DNA of 25,844 nt from JBAVQS01 sp049694275 (GCA_049694275.1 JBAVQS010000035.1:1-25844); one strand, 5' to 3'; shown: positions 1-9,652, counted from the first letter of the stretch. A program made the numbers and translations. The notes: generated from the letters alone by a model not told the origin.

Positions 1-86
1 GACTTCGCGGGGAGTAGTGGTTCAATCCGTTTCCATTGCTCCTCCGTCAGATCGGTCTGGTAGGCCTTACGCGGTTGTTTTTCCAT
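1..86 (-). CDS. IS5-type transposase, N-terminal fragment (cut by window edge)
   Basis: Reading the minus strand from the ATG at 86 gives MEKQPRKAYQTDLTEEQW and then KRIEPLLPAK before the edge. The 'DLTEEQWxxIEPLLP' pattern is the usual start of IS5-group transposases (DUF4096-like N-terminal domain), which encode a DDE enzyme that moves the insertion sequence. Only 28 codons are visible, so completeness cannot be judged. No clear Shine-Dalgarno lies in front of the ATG. The IS end should lie within roughly the next 50 bp (87-125), but the other terminal repeat is outside the window and the exact boundary cannot be fixed. Confidence 0.75.
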   Translation of the reverse strand, partial: MEKQPRKAYQTDLTEEQWKRIEPLLPAK

Positions 87-122
87 GTCGGTAAGTATAC
101 CAGACCATTTTCAAAACACTTT

Positions 123-581
123 CTAACCCATAGGGGCCAGGCTGAGAACGATGTAAATGGCGACCGCGGCAATCAAGCGCCGGGTTGTGGTCCGACCGAC
201 CAAGAGTATGAATATGGAGAGACAATACCCGACTGTAGGAAGTATCATCCCGACCAGAATGGCGAAATTGATGCTGTAGTTCTGATATGCACAAATAGAA
301 AGAAGCCCGCCCAGAACCACCCGTAGAAGCATTAAAGCGCGGGCAGACGGCCACAGCTTGAGGAGGGCAAGGGCAAGAGCAAAATCAATTGCCGACCGCA
401 CCAACAGGAAGAGAATGTTTTGATCTAGCAAGAAACCGTCAAGGAGCATTAGCACAGCGGACACGAGAACAATCCAAGCAACGGTGTGGTATGCAAGCGG
501 GTTTTGCCCGGTGAGAGTTTGACCAGGCGCTGGGACTGCAACATGTGTACCGGCAAGATGATCAGGGGTAGTCGGAAACAT
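123..581 (-). CDS. Small four-helix membrane protein, unknown function
   Basis: 152-residue protein beginning MFPTTPDHLAG. After a soluble N-terminus of about 30 residues there are four hydrophobic segments (for example AWIVLVSAVLMLLDGFLL and AILVGMILPTVGYCLSIF), so it is an integral membrane protein. No family was recognised. The start at 581 is preferred over the in-frame ATG at 719 for two reasons: a purine-rich GAGAGGA ribosome site lies 8-9 bases upstream, and a strong promoter at 648-677 would begin transcription near 641, inside the longer reading. The stop codon lies about 35 bp from the transposase start, so the IS may have landed just behind this gene. Confidence 0.65.
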   Translation of the reverse strand: MFPTTPDHLAGTHVAVPAPGQTLTGQNPLAYHTVAWIVLVSAVLMLLDGFLLDQNILFLLVRSAIDFALALALLKLWPSARALMLLRVVLGGLLSICAYQNYSINFAILVGMILPTVGYCLSIFILLVGRTTTRRLIAAVAIYIVLSLAPMG

Positions 582-647
582 GGACGATTCCTCTCTCCGA
601 GGAGACAATTGTTGCGTTGCCTTGCTCCAAATGGTGTTGGTTGAGAT

Positions 648-677
648 ATTATAACGCTTTGTATTCAAACCGGTCAA
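648..677 (-). promoter_or_regulatory. Sigma-70-like promoter of the small membrane protein
   Basis: On the minus strand TTGACC (672-677) is followed after 18 bases by a perfect TATAAT (648-653). Predicted transcription start is near 641, leaving a leader of about 60 bases before the ATG at 581. Confidence 0.7.
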
Positions 678-748
678 AATAAGCCGGCGCAGCACATGGC
701 CGTCCATTGGCAGTTGCATACATGTCTAAATAGACACCGGTAAAACCG

Positions 749-912
749 CCGGCCAAAGTGGCCGTACGCCGCGGTGGGCTGATAGATAGGGCGGCGCAGG
801 TCCAGGTCGCGAATGATCGCGGCCGGGCGCAGGTCGAAATGCTTGTAAATCAACTCCAGAATCTGGACGGATGATCTTGCGTCCCGTCACGCCTACATCG
901 CCCATCGGACCG
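749..912 (-). pseudogene. Degenerate partial copy of metK (3' part, internal deletion)
   Basis: Two blocks match the intact metK of this window. Positions 749-863 match about 5158-5273 at roughly 93% identity by eye, and 871-912 match about 5504-5545. The roughly 230 bp that separate these blocks in the intact gene are missing, and the junction breaks the reading frame. The second block still encodes the GPMGDxGVTGRKII motif of SAM synthetase. The last ~70 bp of metK are absent. The fragment has the same orientation as the intact gene and abuts the 3' end of the FecR gene. It cannot encode a functional enzyme. Confidence 0.85.
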
Positions 913-934
913 TCGAAGGCGCACTGCGCCAGTA

Positions 935-3031
935 TCAAGGGGTTGGCGTCGGCGTGTCGGTAACCGTCGGCGTATCGGTCGGCGTATCGCTTGGCGTGTC
1001 TGTAACCGTCGGCGTGTCGGTCGGTGTATCGCTTGGTATGCTCGTGGCTGTCGGCGTACCAGTCGGCGTGTCCGTAGGCGTGTCGGTCGGGGTATCGCTT
1101 GGCGTACTCGTGAATAGGGGTGTGCCTGTCGGCGTATCGGTCGGCGTGTCACTAGGTGTGTCTGTAACCGTCGGCGTATCGGTCGGCGTGTCGCTTGGCG
1201 TGCTTGTGAATAGGAGTGTGCCTGTTGGCGTGTTGGTCGGTGTATCGCTGGGTGTGTCTGTAACCGTCGGCGTATCAGTCGGAGTGTTGCTTGGCATGCT
1301 CGTGACCGTCGGCGTGTCGGTCGGTGTATTGCTTGGCGTGCTCGTGACTGTTGGTGTATCGGTTGGCGTATCAGTCGGTGTATCGCTTGGCGTGCTTGTG
1401 AATAGGAGTGTGCCTGTTGGCGTGTCGGTCGGTGTATCGCTTGGCGTGCTCGTGAACGTGGGTGTATCGGTCGGTGTATTGCTCACCGTACTCGTAACAG
1501 TCGGCGTATCAGTCGGAGTGTTGCTTGGCGTGCTCGTGAACGTGGGCGTGTCGGTCGGTGTATTGCTTGGCGTGCTCGTAAACGTGGGTGTACCCGTTGC
1601 CGTACTGCTCGCCGTACCGCTCGGTGTGCTCGTAATGGTTGGTGTACCTGTCGCCGTGCTGCTCGCTGTACTCGTGGCCGTCGGCGTATTGGTCGGAGTA
1701 TTGCTCGCCGTACTCGTAAAAGTCGGGGTGCCCGTCGCCGTTTTGCTTGGCGTACTCGTTACTGTGAGCGTATTAGTTGGCGTATTGCTCGGTGTGCTGG
1801 TGACCGTCGATGTCCTGGTTAGCGTACTACTTGGTGTGCTCGACGCCGTGCGCGTACGCGTGGGCGTATTGCTTGCCGTGGGACTATGGGTTGGCGTGGC
1901 GGTGAGGGACGGGGTCCCGGTCAACGTGGCAGTCGGAGAACCGGTGGCAAGAGCAGTAGCCGTGCGCGTGCGGGTGGGGCGGCGCGTGGCGGTCGGGGTC
2001 TGCGCCCCTGGCGTGCGCGTTGGAGTGCTATGCCCAACAGGAGTGCCCGTAGCGGTTGTGGTTGGGATCGGTGTATCTGTCGGCCCCCCTCCTCCACCGG
2101 GCCGCTCGGTGGGCGTTGACGTACTTGTCCAGGCCGGGCTATTCGTCCCGGTGGGGGTTGGCGTATTCTCTGCCTGCGCGGCGCCAGTAGAAGTAGGAGT
2201 CAGTGTGGGTGCGGCCGTCAGGGTCGCAGAGATCATACTGGCCTCGGGGTTGCGCGCGACAAATTGTTGCACGTCGGTGTTGCCCAGGCGCCGAAGAGTA
2301 TATCTTGTCCCGTGGCTGGTAACAACCAGCTCTTGCAAGTTGCCCAGCGTCAAATGGATGAAAGGATTCTCAAAGTGGCATATCCCTTCGAGACAGTCAA
2401 AAGTCAGTCGATCGTTCTGCGCATCATATTCGACGATGCCAAACGAACCGCGGACGGTGGCAACGCCGACCGGGGTATCGACATCGACCGAGCCGCCAAA
2501 CAGGGACATCCATAGCTTGCCCACTTCGAGGAACAACTGGTCGAGTGGACTGCCCTGAGCCGCCGTGAGACCCTGCACTGTCAGAAATGCATTCGGCCCC
2601 AGCCTGACAATTGTCCCTTCATTAAATGTAAGGCGCACGCGAGAGCGCTCGCCCGTTTGGACCTGGCCTCCTACGCCAATGGCTTGCCCATCGGTCGCCG
2701 TCGCGAATGCCTGCTGTAGTGAATTGCGCGCGTCGACGATATTGACGATTTCGCCGAGGACGACAGTGCGCGACGAATCCGTGCTCTGAGCAACCGGTTG
2801 ACCGGAGGGCAGAGGGGGAATGACCGGCTGAGCGGAAGTCGAGCCGGGCTCCACCTTCGTCGGCTGGACGGCGTAAGCGATCTTGGAGGGCGCACTGGAT
2901 GCACGCCCGGGCGCGCCGGTGCGCGCCGGCGTAGCCCCGGCGTCCAAGCAAGCAGCCAACATCAGCGTGAGCAGGAACATGATCGGGATCAGGAGGAGGC
3001 GCAATTGGAAAAGCTGGTATTTATCTGACAT
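935..3031 (-). CDS. FecR-domain lipoprotein with long Thr/Pro repeat tail
   Basis: 698 residues. The N-terminus is a lipoprotein signal: hydrophobic residues 8-27 end in the lipobox LMLAAC with Cys28, so the mature protein should be lipid-anchored outside the membrane. Residues about 88-265 form a FecR-like beta domain (VGGQVQTGERSRVRLTF, then GTIVRLGPNAFL). From about residue 275 to the end it is almost only Thr, Pro, Ser and Asp, dominated by a 14-residue unit of the form TSTPSNTPTDTPTV, a likely extended and possibly glycosylated stalk. It starts 4 bp after the cyclase gene, so the two are co-transcribed. FecR proteins next to CHASE2 cyclases are a recurrent pairing; partner sensing is inference. 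The stop lies right at the metK remnant, so a truncated C-terminus is possible. Confidence 0.85.
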   Translation of the reverse strand: MSDKYQLFQLRLLLIPIMFLLTLMLAACLDAGATPARTGAPGRASSAPSKIAYAVQPTKVEPGSTSAQPVIPPLPSGQPVAQSTDSSRTVVLGEIVNIVDARNSLQQAFATATDGQAIGVGGQVQTGERSRVRLTFNEGTIVRLGPNAFLTVQGLTAAQGSPLDQLFLEVGKLWMSLFGGSVDVDTPVGVATVRGSFGIVEYDAQNDRLTFDCLEGICHFENPFIHLTLGNLQELVVTSHGTRYTLRRLGNTDVQQFVARNPEASMISATLTAAPTLTPTSTGAAQAENTPTPTGTNSPAWTSTSTPTERPGGGGGPTDTPIPTTTATGTPVGHSTPTRTPGAQTPTATRRPTRTRTATALATGSPTATLTGTPSLTATPTHSPTASNTPTRTRTASSTPSSTLTRTSTVTSTPSNTPTNTLTVTSTPSKTATGTPTFTSTASNTPTNTPTATSTASSTATGTPTITSTPSGTASSTATGTPTFTSTPSNTPTDTPTFTSTPSNTPTDTPTVTSTVSNTPTDTPTFTSTPSDTPTDTPTGTLLFTSTPSDTPTDTPTDTPTVTSTPSNTPTDTPTVTSMPSNTPTDTPTVTDTPSDTPTNTPTGTLLFTSTPSDTPTDTPTVTDTPSDTPTDTPTGTPLFTSTPSDTPTDTPTDTPTGTPTATSIPSDTPTDTPTVTDTPSDTPTDTPTVTDTPTPTP
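940..1880 (-). repeat. Tandem 42-bp coding repeats (Thr/Pro stalk)
   Basis: The DNA is built of diverged copies of a 42-bp unit encoding 14 residues (T-S-T-P-S-N/D-T-P-T-D-T-P-T-V/F). A longer higher-order block carrying the variant GTLLF or GTPLF recurs at about 1100, 1210 and 1400. The near-identical units should allow copy-number change by slippage or unequal recombination. Confidence 0.85.
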
Positions 3032-3035
3032 GGGT

Positions 3036-4841
3036 CTATTGTACGCCCTCCGCCCGAGCCGTTACTCCCAGGACTTTATAAATCTTGACCGGGTCTGTCT
3101 TGCCCCGGACCTGGCGGGTATCGAAAAACTTGACCTCGAATTCATCTCCGACGAGGGCCAGGGTGCGGTCGCTGATGAGAATGGGCCAGTTGCACTCCTT
3201 GGTCAGGTCTTGTAAACGCGCGGCGAGGTTCACATTATCGCCGATGACCGTATAGTTGACCCGTTTGGAAGAACCGATCAGTCCCACAAAGACATCGCCG
3301 CTGTTGACGCCGATTCCGATCTCGATGGTCTGCGGAATCAAGCCGGCAGACCAGCGGACGCGCAGCCGCTCAAGCTCAATGCGCATGTCGAGGGCTGCGT
3401 GTACCGCATGCGCCGCATGGTCCGGGTCAGGCGCCGGCGCCCCCCAAAAGGCAATGATGGCATCACCCTCATATTTGTCAATGGTGCCCCGGTGGCGAAA
3501 GATGACTTCGGCCATCGCTTCAAGATATTCGTTCAGGATCTGCACCACTTGATCCGGCGATAATTTCTCGGAGAGAGTGGTAAAGTTGCGAACATCGGAA
3601 AAGAGGATGGTGAGCTCGGCGCGGCGGCCGTACGCTCCGGTCAGGCCGCGGGCGACAAGTTCGTCCACCACCTGGGGGGCAACAAAGCGCTCAAAGATTC
3701 CTCGCACCCGCCGCTTTTCAGCCTCTTCGCCGATGGCGCGCTCCATGGAGGGGGCCACCAGCGCCAAAAAGAGCACTGCCTCGGGCGCGATCAAGACCAA
3801 TTGAATGCGAGCGGCGATAAAGACAATCACCCACAACACAATATAAGCGGACATCAACGCGCCCAGAACCGCCAGGGCCAGCCCAACGCGTGGGATCCGG
3901 CTCAAGCCAAATCCAACCGCGCTGGCGAGCAGAATGAGAATCACACCCACCGGCGTACCGATCTGAGTCAGATAGCGAGCATTAAGCAGCGTATCGATCG
4001 CGTTGGCATTGATCTCGACGCCGGGCATGGGCGTCAAATCCCCGCGAAAAGGTGTTGGATAGTTGTCGTGCAAGCTCTCGGCGGTGGCGCCAATCAAGAC
4101 GATCTTGTCCTGGAAATACTCGGGCTTGACATCCCCATTCAGAACCTGATACGCGGATATCGTCTTGTAGGTACGCGCCGGTCCCTGAAAATCAAGCAGC
4201 AATGATTGATTCACGAGGGGGACCGCGCTCCCACCGACGAGAACGGGTATACCGGGTTGGGAGGACAGGCTCTCGCCAAGGTAGCGGGCCGCCGTGGTGA
4301 CCGCCAGGTGGTAATAGCGTTGTCCATTCAAAACCTGAAAAGCCAGGACCCGTCGGACATAACCGTCGGCATCGCGCGGGAAATTTGCGAGCCCGGTCCC
4401 GGCCGCGCTTGTCATTAACAGGTCGACGGGTTGGTTCAATTGTTCGAGGTGATAGCCGGGGTCATTGACGACGACGATGTTGTTGGCAAGGATCACATTT
4501 CCCGAGCGGGCCAGCGCGTCGGCCAGAACATTATCCCCCGGCGCCGCTTCGTAAAGCAATAGATCGAGCGCAACTACCTTGGGGCGGCCCAGAGCCAGTC
4601 GATCGACGAGCTGCGCGAGCGACGAGCGCGACCAGGGCCATTGCATTCCGGTCTCGCTAAAGGATTCATCGTCGATGGCCACAATGACAATGGGCGATTC
4701 GGGGGGGCGCGCGCCACGCAGGGCGAACGCGGCGTCACGCGCCTTGAGCTCGACAAACTCGAAACCGCCAAGCAGGTACACGAGCAGAACGAGGCCGAGC
4801 AGGATGAGATTGACGAAAAGCGTTTGTCTTGAAATCTTCAT
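3036..4841 (-). CDS. CHASE2-domain adenylate cyclase (class III)
   Basis: 601 residues from the ATG at 4841. Order: one membrane helix (about 8-26), an extracytoplasmic CHASE2 sensor domain (about 27-289, with VALDLLLYE and QDKIVLIGATAESLHD), three membrane helices (about 295-365), and a class III cyclase catalytic domain (about 405-590). The catalytic residues are present: metal-binding Asp416 (FSDVRNFT) and Asp460, substrate-selecting Lys456 (DKYEGDAIIAFWG) and Thr531 (NYTVIGD), and transition-state Asn538 and Arg542 (NVNLAAR). The Lys/Thr pair is typical of ATP-using class IIIb enzymes, so cAMP is the expected product. An upstream in-frame TTG at 4874 is also possible, but the ATG sits directly before the first helix. 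First gene of the operon with the FecR lipoprotein. Confidence 0.92.
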   Translation of the reverse strand: MKISRQTLFVNLILLGLVLLVYLLGGFEFVELKARDAAFALRGARPPESPIVIVAIDDESFSETGMQWPWSRSSLAQLVDRLALGRPKVVALDLLLYEAAPGDNVLADALARSGNVILANNIVVVNDPGYHLEQLNQPVDLLMTSAAGTGLANFPRDADGYVRRVLAFQVLNGQRYYHLAVTTAARYLGESLSSQPGIPVLVGGSAVPLVNQSLLLDFQGPARTYKTISAYQVLNGDVKPEYFQDKIVLIGATAESLHDNYPTPFRGDLTPMPGVEINANAIDTLLNARYLTQIGTPVGVILILLASAVGFGLSRIPRVGLALAVLGALMSAYIVLWVIVFIAARIQLVLIAPEAVLFLALVAPSMERAIGEEAEKRRVRGIFERFVAPQVVDELVARGLTGAYGRRAELTILFSDVRNFTTLSEKLSPDQVVQILNEYLEAMAEVIFRHRGTIDKYEGDAIIAFWGAPAPDPDHAAHAVHAALDMRIELERLRVRWSAGLIPQTIEIGIGVNSGDVFVGLIGSSKRVNYTVIGDNVNLAARLQDLTKECNWPILISDRTLALVGDEFEVKFFDTRQVRGKTDPVKIYKVLGVTARAEGVQ

Positions 4842-4925
4842 GACCCCGGCGCGACCACTGGCGCCAGTATGCAAAAACGCGCGAGCGATCGACTGGCTTG
4901 CGGACGCCCGCGTGAGAGTGGAGAA

Positions 4926-4954
4926 ATTCTAACAGGGTATTCGAGGCTTGACAA
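4926..4954 (-). promoter_or_regulatory. Promoter of the cyclase-FecR operon
   Basis: TTGTCA (4949-4954 on the minus strand), a 17-base spacer, then TAGAAT (4926-4931). Predicted start near 4919, about 78 bases before the ATG at 4841. Confidence 0.75.
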
Positions 4955-5012
4955 GGGGGTATGTTGATCAGGGCGTGCGTCGCCGTTGTAGATGGGCACA
5001 CCAAGTCACCAC

Positions 5013-5048
5013 AAAAAACGAGACGCCAAGACGATGAATCCTGGCGTC
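5013..5048 (-). terminator. Intrinsic terminator after metK
   Basis: On the minus strand GACGCCA (5042-5048) pairs with TGGCGTC (5022-5028) and is followed by TCG and six T (5013-5018). It lies 41 bp behind the metK stop and would close the long SAM-cycle operon before the cyclase promoter. Confidence 0.75.
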
Positions 5049-5088
5049 CCTGTTCTATTTCATCGAGCCGGACGACCGGCAGGCGATC

Positions 5089-6294
<1,206 letters not shown>

Positions 6295-6320
6295 TGGAAC
6301 TCCTTATTCCAACAATATTG

Positions 6321-6716
6321 CTAACGGGAGCGCGGTAAGGACTGGATTCCCGAGCCGATTACCGCAAAAATAATACCGAGATAAAGCACAAAGAATGCAA
6401 TCATCACGAGCAGTAGGAGCGTGCCGATGCCGCCCCCCGCAATCCCGATCCAGGCCAAGTTGCGAGTGCGCCGGGGATCGGCGGCCGTGTTGGCGCGACG
6501 CAGAGCAATGATTCCCAGCACCAGCGGGACAATCGGCAGGCAATAATAGGCAATCCCACCGCTGAAACACATCAGCAGCGTCGCGCCACCCAATGTCCCC
6601 GCCAGTAACGAGTAGAGGTCATATTGATTGCCCCGGTACTCTTGGGTAATCAACGGCGGCGCAGGCGGTGCTGGCTGATTGCCCTCGGGCAAAGCGGCTT
6701 GATTCGGCTCTTCCAT
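6321..6716 (-). CDS. DUF4190-like small membrane protein
   Basis: 131 residues. A Pro-rich, polar N-terminus (PAPPAPP) is followed by two hydrophobic stretches (about 36-70 and 86-120) separated by a basic, Arg-rich loop (LRRANTAADPRRTRNLAW). This layout, with GIIALRRA between the helical parts, resembles DUF4190 membrane proteins; function unknown. No strong ribosome site precedes the ATG. It sits between ahcY and metK, 26 bp ahead of metK, so it travels with SAM-cycle genes, but nothing in the sequence ties it to the pathway. Confidence 0.75.
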   Translation of the reverse strand: MEEPNQAALPEGNQPAPPAPPLITQEYRGNQYDLYSLLAGTLGGATLLMCFSGGIAYYCLPIVPLVLGIIALRRANTAADPRRTRNLAWIGIAGGGIGTLLLLVMIAFFVLYLGIIFAVIGSGIQSLPRSR

Positions 6717-6725
6717 GGTTGTGTG

Positions 6726-6760
6726 CGCATCCGACTTTAGCCAGGCTAAAGCCGGATGCG
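6726..6760 (-). repeat. Long near-perfect hairpin between ahcY and the DUF4190-like gene
   Basis: The arms CGCATCCGACTTTAGC (6726-6741) and GCTAAAGCCGGATGCG (6745-6760) pair over 16 positions with one G-T mismatch and a 3-base loop. No T-run follows on either strand, so it does not look like a classic intrinsic terminator. It may be a REP-like extragenic element, or an RNA processing or stability element inside the operon. Confidence 0.6.
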
Positions 6761-6798
6761 GTGGTTACCCTACAGAGTATTTTCTGCAGGGGTGATCT

Positions 6799-8064
6799 CT
6801 AGGTCCCCTCTTCCCAGGAAGAAAGGTACTTGGACTGCTCGGGCGAGAGAACATCAATATCGACGCCCATCGCCTTGAGCTTGAGCCGTGCAATTTCCTT
6901 GTCGATGGCGGTCGGGATAGGATAGACATTCGGCTTGAGCTCTTTGCCGTGCTTGACCACGTACTCGACGCCAAGCGCCTGGTTCGCAAAGCTCATATCC
7001 ATGACGCTGGCGGGGTGGCCTTCCGCCGCAGAGAGGTTGACCAGGCGCCCTTCGGCCAGCAGGTTGATGCGGCGGCCGTCGGCGAGGGTGAACTGGTCCA
7101 CGAAATCACGCACGCGGCGCTTTTCCTTTGCCATTTTTTCGAGCGCAGGGATGTTGATCTCGACGTTAAAATGGCCTGAGTTGCAGATGATGGCGCCGTC
7201 CTTCATGACCGCCAGATGCTCCTGGTCGATGACATGAATATCGCCGGTGGCCGTGATGAATAACTCGCCCTCCGTTGCGGCTTTGGACATGGTCGTCACT
7301 TCAAACCCATCCATGACCGCTTCCAATGCCTTGAGCGGGTCGATCTCGGTCACTATCACCCGCGCGCCCATGCCGCGCGCTTTGTTGGCGATGCCGCGCG
7401 AGCACCAACCGTACCCCCCGATCACCACGACGCGCCCGGCGAGCAGAATGTTGGTCGCGCGGATCACGCCGTCGAGCGTAGACTGGCCCGTGCCGTAGCG
7501 ATTGTCAAAAAAGTGTTTCGTCTCGGCGTCATTGACCGCCAGGATGGGGAATTCGAGCGCCCCGTCGGCTGCCATGGCGCGCAGGCGGATTACGCCCGTC
7601 GTCGTCTCTTCAGTGCCACCAACCACGTTCTTGAGCAGTTCGCGGCGCTCTTTGTGCAACTGGGAAACCAGATCGGCGCCGTCGTCCATCGTGATATTCG
7701 GCTCGCAATCGAGCGCGCTCTGGATATGGCGATAATAGGTCTCGTTGTCCTCGCCCTTGATCGCGTAAACCGGCACTTCAAAGTGCGCGGCCAGCGCGGC
7801 GGCCACGTCGTCCTGGGTGGACAGGGGGTTTGAGGCCGAAAGGACCACATCGGCGCCGCCCTGAACGAGCGTCCACATCAGGTTGGCAGTCTCGGTCGTC
7901 ACGTGCAAACACGCGGCAATGCGAATCCCCTTGAGCGGCTGTTCCTTTTCAAAACGTTCCCGAATCAGGCGCAGGACCGGCATCTCCTGCTCGGCCCACA
8001 GAATGCGCGAGCGCCCCTTGTCGGCCAGCCCGGCATCGCGAATATCAAACTTTTTCGTCAGCAT
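6799..8064 (-). CDS. ahcY: S-adenosylhomocysteine hydrolase
   Basis: 421 residues, the short form of the family. It splits S-adenosylhomocysteine into adenosine and homocysteine using bound NAD. Visible motifs: HVTTETANL (54-62), GGTEETTTGVIRL (149-161), the NAD-binding GGYGWCSRGIA (216-226), and ICNSGHFNVEI in the C-terminal half. The ATG at 8064 has a very good GAGGAG site seven bases upstream. It starts 24 bp after the adenosine kinase gene, which removes the adenosine product and so pulls the reversible reaction forward. Same operon behind the SAM-I riboswitch. Confidence 0.97.
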   Translation of the reverse strand: MLTKKFDIRDAGLADKGRSRILWAEQEMPVLRLIRERFEKEQPLKGIRIAACLHVTTETANLMWTLVQGGADVVLSASNPLSTQDDVAAALAAHFEVPVYAIKGEDNETYYRHIQSALDCEPNITMDDGADLVSQLHKERRELLKNVVGGTEETTTGVIRLRAMAADGALEFPILAVNDAETKHFFDNRYGTGQSTLDGVIRATNILLAGRVVVIGGYGWCSRGIANKARGMGARVIVTEIDPLKALEAVMDGFEVTTMSKAATEGELFITATGDIHVIDQEHLAVMKDGAIICNSGHFNVEINIPALEKMAKEKRRVRDFVDQFTLADGRRINLLAEGRLVNLSAAEGHPASVMDMSFANQALGVEYVVKHGKELKPNVYPIPTAIDKEIARLKLKAMGVDIDVLSPEQSKYLSSWEEGT

Positions 8065-8088
8065 ATTTCTCCTCGATGAATAATGATC

Positions 8089-9084
8089 CTAACTATTAAC
8101 GTCCAGCTTTTGCGTGCCCTCTTCCAGCCTGGCGATCTGATGCCAGTCGCCGAATTCTTTTCCAAAGCGTGAAATGAATTCATCCAGACCGTACTGGTGG
8201 TTCTGCGTGCCGTACTCCTCTAGCACATAGGTCGCGGCGAGGCTGCCCATCCGCCCGGTCGTCTCCCAATCCAACCCGTGCAGAATCCCTTTGATGATCC
8301 CGGCGCGATAAGCATCCCCGACCCCGGTCGGGTCCGCCATCTTGCGCGGTGGCACGCTGGGGATCTCGAAAGGCCGGTCGGGGCGCTCGCGCAACGTGAT
8401 GGTCGAGCCCTGCGCTCCCTGCGTCACGATCGTGACCCCGGTCGCCTCGACGATCTGCGCGTTCGTCCAGCCGGTCTTGTTCTTGAGCATCTCAAACTCG
8501 TAATCGTTGACGATGAGCATGTGCGAGTCACGCACCCCCTCCGTCAGTTCTTCGCCGCTCAGGCGGATAATCTGCTGGCTGGGGTCATAGATGTAACGGA
8601 TGCCCAACTCTTTGCACTCGCGCACATACTGTCCCATCGCGCCCGGATCGTTGGGCGAAATGATGGCGAGCTCGATCCCGTCCTTTACGTGATCCTTGAA
8701 CGAGAGCTGGCGCGCGTACGCCATGGCGCCCGTGTAAAAGGATGCGATCTGATTCTGTTCCTTGTCCGTGCTGACAAAAAAGGAGGCTGTAAACTCATCC
8801 GGGATTTCGACGATGGCCGACGTATCGATTCCCTGCGCATCCAGCCAGCGGCGATATTCGCCAAAGTCCTCACCGACGGTCGCCATGATTTTCGGCCGTT
8901 CGCCAAGGAGGGCGAGGTTATAGGCGATATTGGTCGCAATGCCGCCGCGCTGTTTTTTCATGGAATCGACCAGGAAGGAGACGGAAATCTGCTGGATTTT
9001 GTCCGGCAGGATATGGTCTTTGAAATAACCCGGAAAGACCATGATATAGTCGTACGCGATGGAACCGGTCAAGAGCACGGTCAC
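8089..9084 (-). CDS. PfkB-family kinase, probable adenosine kinase
   Basis: 331 residues. PfkB/ribokinase fold: RGGIATNIAYNLALLG (46-61, substrate side) and DPTGVGDAYRAG (251-262, anion hole with the predicted catalytic Asp257). The DPTGVGDAxRAG form is typical of bacterial adenosine kinases rather than sugar kinases. Translation starts at GTG 9084, supported by GGAGGA seven bases upstream. Its position directly ahead of ahcY fits phosphorylation of adenosine released by SAH hydrolase to AMP. Use of another nucleoside or of methylthioribose cannot be excluded from sequence alone. Confidence 0.85.
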   Translation of the reverse strand: MTVLLTGSIAYDYIMVFPGYFKDHILPDKIQQISVSFLVDSMKKQRGGIATNIAYNLALLGERPKIMATVGEDFGEYRRWLDAQGIDTSAIVEIPDEFTASFFVSTDKEQNQIASFYTGAMAYARQLSFKDHVKDGIELAIISPNDPGAMGQYVRECKELGIRYIYDPSQQIIRLSGEELTEGVRDSHMLIVNDYEFEMLKNKTGWTNAQIVEATGVTIVTQGAQGSTITLRERPDRPFEIPSVPPRKMADPTGVGDAYRAGIIKGILHGLDWETTGRMGSLAATYVLEEYGTQNHQYGLDEFISRFGKEFGDWHQIARLEEGTQKLDVNS

Positions 9085-9096
9085 TTGTTCTTCCTC

Positions 9097-9642
9097 CTAC
9101 GCCTGCAATTCCAAGCCATAAACAATCATAGGGATGGGTGATCCCGGAAAAATCAGCTCCGCGACCAATGTTTGCCAACCACGATTGCGATACAACTGAT
9201 GGGCGCGATCCTCGCCCGAATAAGTGGAGAGCACGGCCGTCCGATAAGGCAACCCGGCCAGGATGGCGTCGTGGAGCCTGCCGCCAATCCCGCGTCCCTG
9301 AAAGGTCGGGAGGACCGCCAGCTCGACAAACTCAAAGCAATCGCCCAGCCACCGGGCGCGCGCCTCATGGCTCAGGAGTTTCGAGACGAGATCGTGCCAC
9401 CATTGCCCCGGCTGGCCGCGATAGCCGTAACTAAAGCCGACAATCTGTCCCGAGTCCTCTCGCGCGACCAGGAGGCGAAAACCATCCCGGCGCGCGTGCT
9501 GGACCAGGCTCTGGGCAGCGCGGTCTGCTTCTGCTTCGCCCTCGTTATAAGGAGGCGCGGCAAACGCCGCGTGGTAGACGCGCATGATGTCGTCTCTGAT
9601 CGCGGCAATCTCGTGGGGCTCGACTTGTACAATGAGCGTCAT
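9097..9642 (-). CDS. GNAT-family N-acetyltransferase
   Basis: 181 residues. The acetyl-CoA binding motif is clear: VELAVLPTFQGRGIGGRLHD (about 106-125), with the R/Q-x-x-G-x-G/A core in QGRGIG. A late YRNRGWQ segment is also typical of GNAT proteins. The substrate is unknown. It lies 10 bp after mtnA and 12 bp before the adenosine kinase, so it is embedded in the SAM-cycle operon. Whether it acts on a pathway metabolite or is a passenger is open. The ribosome site is weak (AAAGAAAA). Confidence 0.85.
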   Translation of the reverse strand: MTLIVQVEPHEIAAIRDDIMRVYHAAFAAPPYNEGEAEADRAAQSLVQHARRDGFRLLVAREDSGQIVGFSYGYRGQPGQWWHDLVSKLLSHEARARWLGDCFEFVELAVLPTFQGRGIGGRLHDAILAGLPYRTAVLSTYSGEDRAHQLYRNRGWQTLVAELIFPGSPIPMIVYGLELQA

Positions 9643-9652
9643 TTTTCTTTAA

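Noticed and set aside
726..938. Small open frame at the metK remnant as a gene
   Set aside because: It joins two metK blocks in different frames across a deletion, with no ribosome site; it is part of a pseudogene.
940..1880. Possible CRISPR-like array
   Set aside because: The repeats are contiguous diverged 42-bp coding units with no unique spacers and no cas genes nearby.
954..2558. Plus-strand open frame of Val/Gly repeats (GVSVGVSLGVSV...)
   Set aside because: It is the antisense of the Thr/Pro repeat region of the FecR gene; periodic DNA leaves several frames open. The minus frame has the signal peptide, FecR domain and operon context.
8278..9141. Plus-strand open frame opposite the adenosine kinase gene
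   Set aside because: Arg/Asp-rich shadow typical of the antisense of a GC-rich gene; the kinase motifs on the minus strand are unambiguous.
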